DNA of 64,000 nucleotides from Xenorhabdus doucetiae (lineage in GTDB: Bacteria; Pseudomonadota; Gammaproteobacteria; Enterobacterales; Enterobacteriaceae), in NCBI RefSeq assembly GCF_000968195.1, contig NZ_FO704550.1:310001-374000 (forward strand). The letters are read 5' to 3'. The notes under the pieces were generated by a model that had not been told where the DNA came from, searched no databases, and saw nothing but the letters and a program-made list of their open reading frames with translations. Positions within the stretch are counted from its first letter, which is position 1. The number at the start of each line of letters is the position of its first letter. Below, piece by piece: positions 1 to 9,650 of the stretch. Both the position numbers and the translations under genes were made by a program.

Positions 1-1518
1 TTTCTCTTTGGTTGTCGTGATGGGATTCGCCATCCCGATTAAAAACACCATCATCAGGAAAAGAAAAGCGAATAACCAATAAATTTCATTGGCGGCGATA
101 ATAAGACCTTGATGAGTGATTTCATGCGCCAACTTACTACTGATTTGGGTAGGCGATAAACCCAGTTGTTGCATATTCTCATAGGCTTGTGTTGCGATCG
201 GGTTATAAGGTGTCACGGCTTGCGTAAGTTGGACATGGTGGACTGACTCACGTTGTGACCAGAGCGTCATTGTGATAGAGGTGCCCACGGAGGTTGCCAG
301 AGTGCGCAGGAAGTTAAACAAACTTACCGCAGAGGCGATTTTGTCAGGCTTAATATCAGACAGAATGATCGCATTCAGTGGCATGATCAGGCAGGCGATG
401 GCAACGCCTTGTATAAACTGGGGCCACGCAGCAGCGGAAAAATTCATGGAACGCTCGAACGTATAAGCACGCCAGAAAAAGCATAAAGCAAAAACAATAA
501 AACTGAACATCACCAGATAGCGCATATCGATTCTTGAACTGAAACGACCGATAATGGGCGCCAGAATGATTGGCATGATCCCCAACGGAGCCATGCCTAA
601 TCCTGCCCAAGTTGCGGTATAACCAAACACTATTTGCAATAATTGCGGTTGCAGGACAAGCGTTCCAATGTGGAGCGAAAAAGCCAGACTGATGCAAATA
701 GTGCCAATGGTAAAATTGCGGGATTTAAACAGCGATAAATCTATTATCGGATTTTTATCAGTCAGTTCCCAGATAATAAGAAAAGTGAGGCAAACCACGG
801 CGATAATCGCTAATATTATGATTTCTGACGAGTTAAACCAATCGAGCTCTTTTCCCCGGTCAAGCAATAACTGAAAACAGCCAACACCTGCGACCAATAA
901 AACGAGTCCCACAAGGTTCATTGAACGAACTTCGGTTTCAGTCTCCCGGCCTTTGAGCAATATCCCAGTAATCGCAATAACAACAAGGCCAAATGGGATG
1001 TTAAGCAGGAATATCCAGCCCCAATGATAGTTATCACTGATCCAGCCACCGAGAATAGGGCCACAGACAGGCGCCACCACAATCGTCATTGACCATAGCG
1101 CCAAGGCCATATTGCGTTTGGATTGCGAAAAATTATTTAATAATAAACTTTGTGAAAGAGGCATAATCGGGCCGGCGGCAATGCCTTGCAAGATACGGGA
1201 AGCAATCAGCATTTCCAGACTGTTAGCAATGCCGCATAACCAAGAGGCCACAATAAACAAAATCGTCGACGCTAAAAAAATACGCACTTCCCCGAATCTT
1301 TTTGCCAACCAACCGGTGAGTGGAATAGAAATCGCACTGGCGACGGCAAACGAAGTAATCATCCAGGTGCCCTGTGAGGTGGAGGAGCCCAAATCACCGG
1401 CAATGGTTGAAATGGCAACGTTAGCGATTGTCAGATCCAAGATTTGTAAAAAAGCCGCCAGCGCCAAGGCCAGGGTCAGCCAGCCAAGTTTGATACCTGA
1501 TAATGGTTGCTGTGCCAT
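1..1518 (-). CDS. emrB: EmrB-type multidrug efflux permease (DHA2 MFS), C-terminus cut by window edge
   Basis: Inner-membrane proton-driven exporter that works with EmrA and an outer-membrane channel to expel hydrophobic toxic compounds. Reading the minus strand from the ATG at 1518 gives 506 codons with no stop before position 1, so the last few residues lie outside the window; E. coli EmrB is about 512 residues. The N-terminus carries the DHA2 motif LDLTIANVAISTIAG, followed by QGTWMITSF and GWLAKRFGE (MFS motif A), then the conserved NYHWGWIFLLNIPFG. The start lies 7 bases after the emrA stop, so the two genes form one transcription unit with emrA first. The family is certain; the substrate is not readable. 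Confidence 0.93.
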   Translation of the reverse strand, partial: MAQQPLSGIKLGWLTLALALAAFLQILDLTIANVAISTIAGDLGSSTSQGTWMITSFAVASAISIPLTGWLAKRFGEVRIFLASTILFIVASWLCGIANSLEMLIASRILQGIAAGPIMPLSQSLLLNNFSQSKRNMALALWSMTIVVAPVCGPILGGWISDNYHWGWIFLLNIPFGLVVIAITGILLKGRETETEVRSMNLVGLVLLVAGVGCFQLLLDRGKELDWFNSSEIIILAIIAVVCLTFLIIWELTDKNPIIDLSLFKSRNFTIGTICISLAFSLHIGTLVLQPQLLQIVFGYTATWAGLGMAPLGIMPIILAPIIGRFSSRIDMRYLVMFSFIVFALCFFWRAYTFERSMNFSAAAWPQFIQGVAIACLIMPLNAIILSDIKPDKIASAVSLFNFLRTLATSVGTSITMTLWSQRESVHHVQLTQAVTPYNPIATQAYENMQQLGLSPTQISSKLAHEITHQGLIIAANEIYWLFAFLFLMMVFLIGMANPITTTKEK

Positions 1519-1525
1519 GTTGATT

Positions 1526-2725
1526 TCACCCTCTGCTGGTATTCGCGGAGATGATTTCGTTAATCAGTCGCTCAATTTCCTCGGTGTTGTAAGACAAGAC
1601 ATCGGTTGCATACACGATCCCTTGACGAGGTATTTTGGCGAGGGCGACGCCAGCTTGATTTCGGGTATCGATAGAAGCGCGCATGGATAATCCGATACGT
1701 AATGGGGAATCGGTCAATTGTTGTGATTCCAGTTCGATTCTGACGGGCAGGCGTTGGACAACCTTAATCCAGTTACCAGTGGCATTTTGTGCGGGTAATA
1801 ATGAAAAGGCACTGCCCGTCCCCATATCCAGACCAACCACTTTACCTTTATAAATCACATCACTGCCGTAAAAATCGCTGATTAAAGTGACGGGCTGCCC
1901 AATGCGGAAATTGGCAAGCTGTACTTCTTTAAAATTCGCTTCAACCCAAAGTTGGCCAGCAGGCACGATGACCATAAGCGGAGAGCCATTTTTTATTTGC
2001 GATCCCACTTGTACATTGCGGCGAGAAACATAACCAGTGACGGGGGCGACAACACGGGTACGTTGCAAGGCCAACCAGGCATCGCGGAGTTGGCTGGCGG
2101 CCAGTTTAATCGTGGGTTGCTGCTCCAGTGGGGTATTTATCATTAACGCTTGGTTGGCACGATATTGGTGTTGAGCAAAGCGCAGGTCAGATTTTGCCAT
2201 CTGGACATGATTACGGGCGTGGATCAAATTTTCTTTAGCAATGGCTCCCGTTAAGCCTAAGTGTTCGCGTCGTTTCAGATCATCTATCGCTTGTTGTAAT
2301 TGGATCTGTTTTAGGTCGATATTGGCGCGCAATTTCTCATTTTCAATCATGATCTGATGAGTTTGCCGGACACGATTGGCAAGCCCGTTTTTTGCCCGTT
2401 CAAAAGCGTGTTCAGCATCAACCGTATGCAGACTGACTAAAATATCTCCCTGACGGACAAAATCAGTATTGTCAGCATGAATACTTGCTACGCTACCTGA
2501 AATCTGTGCCGTTACCTGTACTTGATTGCCAACGACATAAGCATCTTCCGTGGATTGGTAATGGCGCAGCACCGTAAGCCAATAGGCAAAATAGACTAAG
2601 CCCATTGAGATAAATAAAAGTGTTGCAAGGATCAGGGCCAGCTTCCGTTTTGATTTTTTCTCGGCAATAAGCGACGATTTTGGCATTCTTTCTTCCACCC
2701 CTTTTCCTATAGGTTCAGCCGACAA
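1526..2725 (-). CDS. emrA: EmrA-type membrane fusion protein (HlyD family)
   Basis: Periplasmic adaptor linking the EmrB pump to an outer-membrane channel. The 399-residue protein has one transmembrane segment at about residues 30-50, then the first lipoyl half with DDAYV-like STEDAYVVGNQ, a coiled-coil hairpin at about 110-220, and the second lipoyl half with TRVVAPVTGYVSRR. The late stretch DMGTGSAFSLLPAQNATGNW is near-identical to E. coli EmrA. The start at 2725 is the longest option; a second Met lies at codon 14 (2686). It lies downstream of the AraC-type gene on the same strand and probably shares its control. Confidence 0.93.
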   Translation of the reverse strand: MSAEPIGKGVEERMPKSSLIAEKKSKRKLALILATLLFISMGLVYFAYWLTVLRHYQSTEDAYVVGNQVQVTAQISGSVASIHADNTDFVRQGDILVSLHTVDAEHAFERAKNGLANRVRQTHQIMIENEKLRANIDLKQIQLQQAIDDLKRREHLGLTGAIAKENLIHARNHVQMAKSDLRFAQHQYRANQALMINTPLEQQPTIKLAASQLRDAWLALQRTRVVAPVTGYVSRRNVQVGSQIKNGSPLMVIVPAGQLWVEANFKEVQLANFRIGQPVTLISDFYGSDVIYKGKVVGLDMGTGSAFSLLPAQNATGNWIKVVQRLPVRIELESQQLTDSPLRIGLSMRASIDTRNQAGVALAKIPRQGIVYATDVLSYNTEEIERLINEIISANTSRG

Positions 2726-2840
2726 TAGCGTTATTTATGTTGGTATTTAGGCGGATAAATATTCTGGTGTTGGCGTTTAAAATAATGAGAACAGAGAGGT
2801 AGCTTAGTGGGGAGCGTGTATTTTTAATTGAATAAACTGG

Positions 2841-3635
2841 CTATCTTGACACCTGAGGGAGAAAATGATCAGGAAAGGCAGCACTGGCATTTTTCAACTC
2901 AGAAGGGCTGAATCCATATAGCGACACTCCCGTCCGGCTAAAATGTGCACTATCAGAAAATCCACTGTGGGAAGCCAGTAACGTCAGCGAATCTGGGGAG
3001 TTTATTTTTTCAAGTGCGTGATGGAAGCGCTTCCACAATAAATAACCGCGGAAATTGGTGCCCATCTCTTGCCGAAACAGATGTAAGAATCGGCTTTCTG
3101 ACAGATAGATATGATCGGATATTTCACCGGAGGAGATACTTTTAACCGGTAACTCAGTAATCAGGGTGGTCGCTTTTATGATGCGCGTATCCTGATAGCA
3201 GTGACACTCACCGGTGTCATTTAACCAACGACTTAACACCAAAATATCGGGTGGCGTGTCTGTCTGTAAACAATGGATAAAATAATTCGCGATTAAATGA
3301 GTCGATTCCGGGTTAAGGGCGATAAGGTTTGTATTTTCAATCTGGTGCGATAACACATGATATAAGGGATGAGCCGGATCTATCAGAAAATTGAAACAGG
3401 GTTTACCTTCCGAGTGTAAGCGATGTTTAATATTGCTGGCGATAATAAAACCATATAATTGCTGTGTACCTTGTCCAGTCTCAATTTGTATTTTTGAGCA
3501 ATCGTAAGAGACACTCAATTGGATACAAGGATGCCGGTGCCACTCTGTTTTCATATGATGAGAAAGCACCAAATACTGTTTGTGATATTGATATAACCTG
3601 ACGGCTTCAAGATACCTGTCTATTTTGCGTCGCAT
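2841..3635 (-). CDS. AraC-family transcriptional regulator next to emrAB
   Basis: A 264-residue protein with an unassigned N-terminal sensor half and a C-terminal AraC-type double helix-turn-helix. The first helix pair is around SGEISDHIYLSESRFLHLFRQ and the second is around the GFSDSAHFSR/GFSPSEL signature. It lies 115 bases upstream of emrA on the same strand, which suggests it controls the efflux pump. In E. coli that job belongs to the MarR-type EmrR, and no EmrR is visible here. The start at 3635 has AGG about 9 bases upstream. The inducer cannot be inferred. Confidence 0.85.
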   Translation of the reverse strand: MRRKIDRYLEAVRLYQYHKQYLVLSHHMKTEWHRHPCIQLSVSYDCSKIQIETGQGTQQLYGFIIASNIKHRLHSEGKPCFNFLIDPAHPLYHVLSHQIENTNLIALNPESTHLIANYFIHCLQTDTPPDILVLSRWLNDTGECHCYQDTRIIKATTLITELPVKSISSGEISDHIYLSESRFLHLFRQEMGTNFRGYLLWKRFHHALEKINSPDSLTLLASHSGFSDSAHFSRTGVSLYGFSPSELKNASAAFPDHFLPQVSR

Positions 3636-3673
3636 ATAAAATAACCTATATTCAGATTATAACGATTCTCAGA

Positions 3674-4555
3674 TTACAACAGCGCCCAAAATGCCTTAAT
3701 CAGAGGTTCATTCAAGCGCTTACTCAACGCACAAACCCCCAATTCAAACGGTTCGACCAGCGAAATATTGTCCAGCAATGAGATACGGTTACGTACCGGT
3801 TCGGGGCTGTTTTCGACCACAACCGCAGGGATCAGTGCAATGCCGCAACCCAGTGCCACCATAGACACGATCGCTTCATGACCGGAAACTGTCGCGTAAA
3901 TGACGGGATGCAGGATTTTATGCCGCCGGAACCAAAGCTCAATGCGCTTACGGGAAGGGCCGTGTTCGGGCAGGATAAAAGGGATGCGACTCCAATCAGG
4001 CTGCGCCTGTGTGGCGAGATTTCTCACGGTGCAAGACAGGGAAGGGGCAATCAGCACCAGCGGTATTTCCCCTATTTGGGTAAAGCTGACATTATCCGGC
4101 AGTTTCTCCGGCTTGCCTGCAATCCCCAAATCCGCAGCATCGGATTGAACCCGGTCAACCGCATCAGCCGCATCGCCCGTTGTCAGCTTGATTTCTACCA
4201 ACGGATGTTCTGCCCGAAATTTATCCAATACTTGGGGAAGATGGCTATATGCCGCCGTGACCGAACAGAATAGCCGCAGCTCGCCCGTCAGTGATGGGCT
4301 TTGGTGGTTTAAGGAATGCTGTAGCTGTTTATATTGCAGAAGAGTTTGTTGGGCAAATTGTCTGAGTTGTTCACCAGCGGGGGTCAATTTCACCGTTCGG
4401 TTATCCCGCAGAAAAAGCGGATACCCCAATAATTCCTCAAGGCGTTGGATCTGGCGTGACAGTGTGGAGGGGCTGACGTGCATGGCTTTGGCTGAACGGC
4501 CAAAGTGACAGCTTTCCGCAAGGTGTAAAAACAGCTTTAAATCACGTAGATCCAT
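3674..4555 (-). CDS. ilvY: IlvY, LysR-type activator of ilvC
   Basis: Transcriptional regulator that, in E. coli, activates ilvC when acetolactate or acetohydroxybutyrate accumulates and represses its own gene. The 293-residue protein starts MDLRDLKLFLHLAESCHFGR, and its N-terminal winged helix-turn-helix includes SPSTLSRQIQRLEELLG. The rest is a LysR-type effector-binding domain. It is divergent from ilvC, as in E. coli, with a palindromic T-N11-A site between the two genes. Confidence 0.95.
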   Translation of the reverse strand: MDLRDLKLFLHLAESCHFGRSAKAMHVSPSTLSRQIQRLEELLGYPLFLRDNRTVKLTPAGEQLRQFAQQTLLQYKQLQHSLNHQSPSLTGELRLFCSVTAAYSHLPQVLDKFRAEHPLVEIKLTTGDAADAVDRVQSDAADLGIAGKPEKLPDNVSFTQIGEIPLVLIAPSLSCTVRNLATQAQPDWSRIPFILPEHGPSRKRIELWFRRHKILHPVIYATVSGHEAIVSMVALGCGIALIPAVVVENSPEPVRNRISLLDNISLVEPFELGVCALSKRLNEPLIKAFWALL

Positions 4556-4602
4556 GGTCTTGGTGCCCTTTGCCCAGAGGTTTTTTGCCGAAAGAAAGTA
4601 TG

Positions 4603-4617
4603 TTGCATAAACTGCAA
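4603..4617. promoter_or_regulatory. Probable IlvY operator between ilvY and ilvC
   Basis: The sequence TTGCATAAACTGCAA is a perfect TTGCA-N5-TGCAA palindrome, fitting the LysR-family T-N11-A rule. It lies in the 173-base divergent ilvY-ilvC interval, where E. coli IlvY binds its tandem operators. A second operator was not resolved with confidence. Confidence 0.6.
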
Positions 4618-4728
4618 TAGAGTCTTGTCAATATATCAATTTCAGCAATGGCTTTCATGTCATATATTGTCGTCATATATTGTCTCTATGCAAACGACCT
4701 CACAATCTCTAATTATACCGGAGTCACC

Positions 4729-6207
4729 ATGGCTAATTATTTTGATACGTTGAACCTGCGCCAACAATTGGCGCAGTTAGGCAAATGTCGGTTTATGGCG
4801 CGGGAAGAATTTGCTGACGAAGCAGGGTATTTAAAAGGCAAGAAAGTCGTGATCATCGGTTGTGGTGCACAAGGGCTGAATCAAGGTCTCAATATGCGAG
4901 ATTCGGGTTTGGATATTGCCTATGCACTGCGTCAAGAAGCCATTGATGAAAAACGCCCATCATGGCGCAAGGCAAGCGAAAATGGTTTCAAGGTTGGCAC
5001 TTATGAAGCGTTAATCCCACAGGCCGATTTGGTGATCAATCTGACACCAGACAAACAGCATTCAGCGGTGGTTCAGGCGGTGCAACCTCTGATGAAAGAA
5101 GGTGCCGCGTTGGGCTATTCCCACGGTTTCAATATCGTCGAAGTGGGTGAGCAGATACGCAAAGATATCACTGTCGTAATGGTTGCCCCTAAATGTCCGG
5201 GTACGGAAGTGCGCGAAGAGTATAAGCGTGGATTCGGTGTGCCTACCCTGATTGCTGTGCATCCAGAAAACGATGCAAAAGGTGAAGGGATGGCGATCGC
5301 AAAAGCGTGGGCCGCCGCGACAGGCGGACATCGGGCAGGTGTGCTGGAATCGTCTTTCGTCGCAGAAGTGAAATCTGACCTGATGGGAGAGCAGACCATT
5401 CTGTGCGGCATGTTACAGGCGGGTTCCCTGTTGTGTTATGACCAACTGGTTGCTGAGGGTATTGAACCCGGTTATGCCGGAAAATTAATCCAATTCGGTT
5501 GGGAAACGATCACCGAAGCGCTGAAACAGGGCGGTATTACACTGATGATGGATCGCCTTTCCAATCCGGCGAAATTGCGGGCTTATGCCCTATCTGAACA
5601 ACTGAAAACCATTTTGTCCCCGTTGTTCCAGAAACATATGGATGACATCATTTCGGGCGAATTCTCTGCCACAATGATGGCAGATTGGGCAAATGACGAT
5701 AAGAACTTGCTGGCCTGGCGGGAAGAAACCGGTAAAACCGCCTTCGAAAATTACCCGGACGACGCAGGGCATATCAGTGAGCAAGAATACTTTGATCATG
5801 GCGTTCTGATGATTGCCATGGTCAAGGCCGGGGTAGAACTGGCTTTTGAAACGATGGTCGATACCGGCATTATCGCAGAGTCTGCTTATTATGAATCTTT
5901 GCATGAACTGCCGTTGATTGCGAATACCATTGCGCGCAAGCGCCTGTATGAAATGAATGTGGTGATTTCTGATACCGCAGAATATGGTAACTACCTGTTC
6001 TCATACGTCGCGGTTCCGTTGCTGAAAGAGACATTCATGGCAACCCTGCAAGCCGGGGATTTAGGTAAAGCCGTTGCCGATCGTAGCATCGATAATGCGC
6101 AGTTGCGTGATGTGAATGAAGCGATCCGTAACCATCCTATTGAAGTTATCGGCCGTACTTTGCGCGGTTATATGACTGACATGAAACGTATTGCCGTCGG
6201 TGGCTAA
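4729..6207 (+). CDS. ilvC: Ketol-acid reductoisomerase, class II (IlvC)
   Basis: Second enzyme of isoleucine-valine synthesis: NADPH- and Mg2+-dependent isomeroreduction of acetolactate or acetohydroxybutyrate. Starting at the ATG of MANYFDTLNLRQQLAQLGK gives 492 residues, against 491 in E. coli; the reading frame is open for 27 codons further upstream but that extension is not conserved. The Rossmann motif is VVIIGCGAQGLNQG at about residues 37-50. The long duplicated C-terminal knotted domain marks the class II enterobacterial form. It is activated by the divergent IlvY and ends at a strong hairpin. Confidence 0.98.
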   Translation: MANYFDTLNLRQQLAQLGKCRFMAREEFADEAGYLKGKKVVIIGCGAQGLNQGLNMRDSGLDIAYALRQEAIDEKRPSWRKASENGFKVGTYEALIPQADLVINLTPDKQHSAVVQAVQPLMKEGAALGYSHGFNIVEVGEQIRKDITVVMVAPKCPGTEVREEYKRGFGVPTLIAVHPENDAKGEGMAIAKAWAAATGGHRAGVLESSFVAEVKSDLMGEQTILCGMLQAGSLLCYDQLVAEGIEPGYAGKLIQFGWETITEALKQGGITLMMDRLSNPAKLRAYALSEQLKTILSPLFQKHMDDIISGEFSATMMADWANDDKNLLAWREETGKTAFENYPDDAGHISEQEYFDHGVLMIAMVKAGVELAFETMVDTGIIAESAYYESLHELPLIANTIARKRLYEMNVVISDTAEYGNYLFSYVAVPLLKETFMATLQAGDLGKAVADRSIDNAQLRDVNEAIRNHPIEVIGRTLRGYMTDMKRIAVGG

Positions 6208-6214
6208 CCGGATA

Positions 6215-6250
6215 TTGACCTGCCCGACGTTATCTTATCGGGCAGGTCAA
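6215..6250. terminator. Hairpin between convergent ilvC and the deacetylase gene
   Basis: A 13-base perfect inverted repeat (TTGACCTGCCCGA and its complement) with a 10-base loop lies 8 bases after the ilvC stop. The T-rich tail is weak (TCTTGCCTCTTT). It probably ends transcription from both sides. Confidence 0.75.
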
Positions 6251-6260
6251 TCTTGCCTCT

Positions 6261-7376
6261 TTACAGATCGAATTTCAGTTTTAGTTCATCAATGGCTTGT
6301 CGCTGAAATGCGTCAAATCGCTCTTTCGGCTGCTGCGCTTGGATCATGTTCAGCGCCGGATCGTTGACTTTAGTCCGCACGCCGCTTAATTCTTCCATGA
6401 CCGCCAGCCCACAGAAAGGCACATAGGCTTCGGAATAGCCCCCTTCGTGAACGATGACTAATTTGCCATGACACAGCGCATCGGCGGCTTGCTGTACCTT
6501 GCGGGTCATTTCGCGGAAACTGTCACTGTGCAACTGCATCCGAGCCAGAGGATCAAACGCATTGGCATCATAGCCGCAGGCAACGATGATCAGCTCAGGT
6601 TGGTAACGTCGCAATGCAGGGATCACAATGTTATCCATCGCATAAAGATAACTATTGTGCCCGGTGCCTGCCATTAACGGGATATTGATATTGAAACCTT
6701 CTCCTTTGCCGGCACCGATATCTTCCTCGCCACTGTAACTTTCGGGATAGCAGCCATCCTGATGCAGTGAAATAGTCAGAACATCGTCACGCTCCCAGAA
6801 AATATGCTGTGTCCCATTACCGTGGTGAACATCCCAGTCAATGACGGCGATTCGACCAACCCCAAGCTGTGCTTTGGCGTGCTCAATCGCAAGGGCAATA
6901 TTGGCAAGGAAGCAGAAGCCCATCGCTTGATCTGGCAGGCAGTGGTGTCCGGGCGGACGGGAAAGGCTATAGGCGTTATCCAATTCGCCTTGTAACACGG
7001 TTTTCACCGCCGCATAAGCCAGTCCGGCGGACAGTTTGGCGATGTCATAGCTGCCTTGTCCTATTGGCGCTTCTGGGCCTAACATTCCCCCGCCCTGATC
7101 ACTGAGCGATTTAAAACGCTGTAAATAATCTTCGGTGTGAACCCGTTTCAGCGTGGCATCATCGAGAGGTTCAGCACCACGCAGTTGCAATGAATGGCTT
7201 AATCCTGAAACATCGATTAAGTTTTTCATTCTGCGTTTGGTTTCTGGTGACTCGGCATGTCCTGCACTTGTGGGAGGTTGTACCCATCCCCCAACCGGAA
7301 ATGTCAAAACATGTTGTAATCCAGAATGGTGCCAGAAGCAGAGTTCATCAAAGAAAAAGCCTGTCTTACGTAGCAT
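6261..7376 (-). CDS. Class II histone-deacetylase-like / acetylpolyamine-amidohydrolase family hydrolase
   Basis: Zinc-dependent deacetylase of the arginase/HDAC fold, 371 residues. Visible signatures are RPPGHH (catalytic His144-His145), DWDVHHGNGTQ (zinc ligands Asp182 and His184), CGYDAN (Asp270) and HEGGYS with the catalytic-type Tyr. Bacterial members remove acyl groups from polyamines, acetoin-utilisation intermediates or other small amides; the substrate here is unknown. AGAGGA lies upstream of the ATG. It stands alone, converging on ilvC and divergent from rep, where E. coli carries ppiC and small yif genes. It may be a lineage-specific insertion. Confidence 0.9.
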   Translation of the reverse strand: MLRKTGFFFDELCFWHHSGLQHVLTFPVGGWVQPPTSAGHAESPETKRRMKNLIDVSGLSHSLQLRGAEPLDDATLKRVHTEDYLQRFKSLSDQGGGMLGPEAPIGQGSYDIAKLSAGLAYAAVKTVLQGELDNAYSLSRPPGHHCLPDQAMGFCFLANIALAIEHAKAQLGVGRIAVIDWDVHHGNGTQHIFWERDDVLTISLHQDGCYPESYSGEEDIGAGKGEGFNINIPLMAGTGHNSYLYAMDNIVIPALRRYQPELIIVACGYDANAFDPLARMQLHSDSFREMTRKVQQAADALCHGKLVIVHEGGYSEAYVPFCGLAVMEELSGVRTKVNDPALNMIQAQQPKERFDAFQRQAIDELKLKFDL

Positions 7377-7553
7377 GTTACATCCTCTTGATCCCGTTTA
7401 TCTTTCAGGATTGTTATAGCATTGATGCGACTAAAGAGGTGTTATGTATTTTGTTCACGGTAGAATCAATATTGATGTATTTGGCTAAAATCCTTTTAAT
7501 GCTTACAATTCCGCTCCCCCGACTTTTCATCCTGATAGAGTTTTTGAAACAGT

Positions 7554-9587
7554 ATGCGATTAAATCCAAGCCAACAACACGCGGTTGAATTTGTCACAGG
7601 GCCTTGTCTGGTTCTGGCGGGTGCCGGTTCCGGTAAAACCCGAGTGATCACCAATAAAATTGCCCACCTGATCCGTACCTGTGGTTATCAGGCTCGCCAT
7701 ATTGCGGCTGTCACTTTTACCAATAAGGCGGCGCGTGAGATGAAAGAGCGTGTTGCCCAAACTTTGGGTCGCAAGGAAACTCGAGGGTTGATGATCTCGA
7801 CTTTCCATACTTTGGGGTTGGAGATCATTAAACGTGAATACAAGGCGCTGGGAATGAAAAGCAACTTCTCATTGTTTGACGATCACGATCAGATGGCGTT
7901 GTTGAAAGATCTCACCGCAGATTTGTTGCAAGAAGATAAGGATCTGCTACAAAAACTGATTGCGAGCATTTCTAACTGGAAGAATGACTTAATGTCACCT
8001 GAGCAGGTGATGAAGACGGCGCGTTCAGCACAGGAACACCAATTTGCCGAGTGTTACCGTCGTTATGACCTGCAACTGAACAGTTGTCATGTGCTCGATT
8101 TCGATGATTTGATCACCAAACCAACATTGCTGTTAATGCGTGATGAAGAAGTCAGGGAACGTTGGCAGAATAAAATTCGCTATTTGCTGGTGGATGAATA
8201 TCAGGATACCAATACCAGTCAATATCAACTGGTGAAATTGCTGGTGGGGAATCGAGCCCGTTTTACAGTGGTGGGAGATGATGATCAATCTATTTATTCA
8301 TGGCGCGGTGCTCGTCCACAGAACCTGAATTTATTGAAAGAAGATTTTCCGTCGCTAAATGTGATTAAGCTGGAACAAAATTACCGTTCATCAGGACGGA
8401 TCTTGAAAGCGGCGAATATTCTGATCGCCAATAATCCCCATGTTTTTGAGAAAAAACTCTTTTCAGAATTGGGGTATGGTGAGCCGCTCAGGGTGATCGA
8501 AGCGAGTAATGAAGAGCATGAAGCTGAACGTGTGGCGGGAGAATTGATCGCGCATCACTTTATTAATAAAACGGAATATAAAGATTACGCTATCTTATAT
8601 CGTGGTAATCACCAATCTCGTATCTTCGAAAAGATGCTGATGCAAAACCGTATTCCTTACCGAATTTCGGGAGGAACCTCGTTCTTTTCCCGGCCTGAAA
8701 TCAAAGATTTGCTCTCCTACTTGCGTGTTCTGACTAATCCTGAGGATGACAGTGCGTTTTTACGTATTGTGAATACACCACGGCGAGAAATCGGTGCCGT
8801 GACGATCCAAAAATTGGGTGAATGGGCGAATCAACGTAATAAGAGCTTATATCAAGCCAGCTTCGATCTTGGGTTAGAACAGTATTTAACCGGGCGAGGT
8901 TTGGCTGCATTGCAGCGCTTTACCCACTGGATGGATGAAATATCCCGTCAGGCGGAGCGGGAGCCATTACTGGCGGTGAGAGATTTACTGCGTGGCATGG
9001 ATTACGAAAGCTGGTTATATGAGACTTCCCCTAGTCCGAAAGCGGCTGAAATGAGAATGAAAAACGTCAATCAACTTTTCACTTGGATGAGTGAAATGCT
9101 TGAGGGAGATGATTTGAATGAACCCATGACCCTTTCCCAAGTCGTGGCGCGTTTTACCTTGCGGGATATGCTGGAGAGAGGCGAGGAAGATGAAGCGTTG
9201 GATCAGGTTCAGTTAATGACGTTACATGCGTCCAAGGGGTTGGAATTTCCCTATGTCTTTTTGGTGGGTATGGAAGAAGGTTTGTTGCCACACCAGAGCA
9301 GCATTGATGAAGACAACATTGAGGAAGAGCGCCGTTTGGCCTATGTGGGCATTACACGCGCGCAGAGAGAACTTTTTTTCACACTCAGTAAAGAGCGTCG
9401 GCAGTTTGGTGAACTTATCCGTCCGGAACCGAGCCGATTTTTGCTTGAATTGCCACAGGATGATTTGAATTGGCCGCAGGGTAAGCGAGTGATTAGTGCG
9501 GAAGAAAGGATGAAACAGGGGCAATCGCGGCTTGCCGACATTAAATCCCGTTTAGGGTTCGGGCAGAAAAACGGCAATAATCAATAG
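7554..9587 (+). CDS. rep: Rep, ATP-dependent 3'-5' DNA helicase (SF1A)
   Basis: Replisome accessory helicase that clears nucleoprotein blocks and helps restart replication. The 677-residue protein (E. coli 673) starts MRLNPSQQHAVEFVTGPCLV. It has Walker A GAGSGKT, motif Ia TFTNKAAREMKER, Walker B DEYQDTN, VGDDDQSIYSWRGA, motif IV QNYRSSGRIL and motifs V/VI LHASKGLEF and LAYVGITRAQ. The gene is monocistronic and converges on gppA. Confidence 0.98.
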   Translation: MRLNPSQQHAVEFVTGPCLVLAGAGSGKTRVITNKIAHLIRTCGYQARHIAAVTFTNKAAREMKERVAQTLGRKETRGLMISTFHTLGLEIIKREYKALGMKSNFSLFDDHDQMALLKDLTADLLQEDKDLLQKLIASISNWKNDLMSPEQVMKTARSAQEHQFAECYRRYDLQLNSCHVLDFDDLITKPTLLLMRDEEVRERWQNKIRYLLVDEYQDTNTSQYQLVKLLVGNRARFTVVGDDDQSIYSWRGARPQNLNLLKEDFPSLNVIKLEQNYRSSGRILKAANILIANNPHVFEKKLFSELGYGEPLRVIEASNEEHEAERVAGELIAHHFINKTEYKDYAILYRGNHQSRIFEKMLMQNRIPYRISGGTSFFSRPEIKDLLSYLRVLTNPEDDSAFLRIVNTPRREIGAVTIQKLGEWANQRNKSLYQASFDLGLEQYLTGRGLAALQRFTHWMDEISRQAEREPLLAVRDLLRGMDYESWLYETSPSPKAAEMRMKNVNQLFTWMSEMLEGDDLNEPMTLSQVVARFTLRDMLERGEEDEALDQVQLMTLHASKGLEFPYVFLVGMEEGLLPHQSSIDEDNIEEERRLAYVGITRAQRELFFTLSKERRQFGELIRPEPSRFLLELPQDDLNWPQGKRVISAEERMKQGQSRLADIKSRLGFGQKNGNNQ

Positions 9588-9609
9588 GCAACTAATAGCA
9601 TGATGAAAA

Positions 9610-9635
9610 CCCTGCATTTGTGGATAAATGCAGGG
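9610..9635. terminator. Hairpin between convergent rep and gppA
   Basis: CCCTGCATTT and AAATGCAGGG form a 10-base perfect stem with a 6-base loop between the rep stop and the gppA stop. The T-tract (GTTTTC) is on the minus-strand side, so termination of gppA is the better-supported role. Confidence 0.65.
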
Positions 9636-9650
9636 AACCAAGTAAAAGTT

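Noticed and set aside
1112..1690. 192-codon plus-strand frame across emrB/emrA
   Set aside because: It is antisense to two clearly recognised pump genes and has no features of its own.
7190..7588. 132-codon plus-strand frame antisense to the deacetylase gene
   Set aside because: It runs opposite a well-supported gene and ends inside rep; it is a shadow frame.
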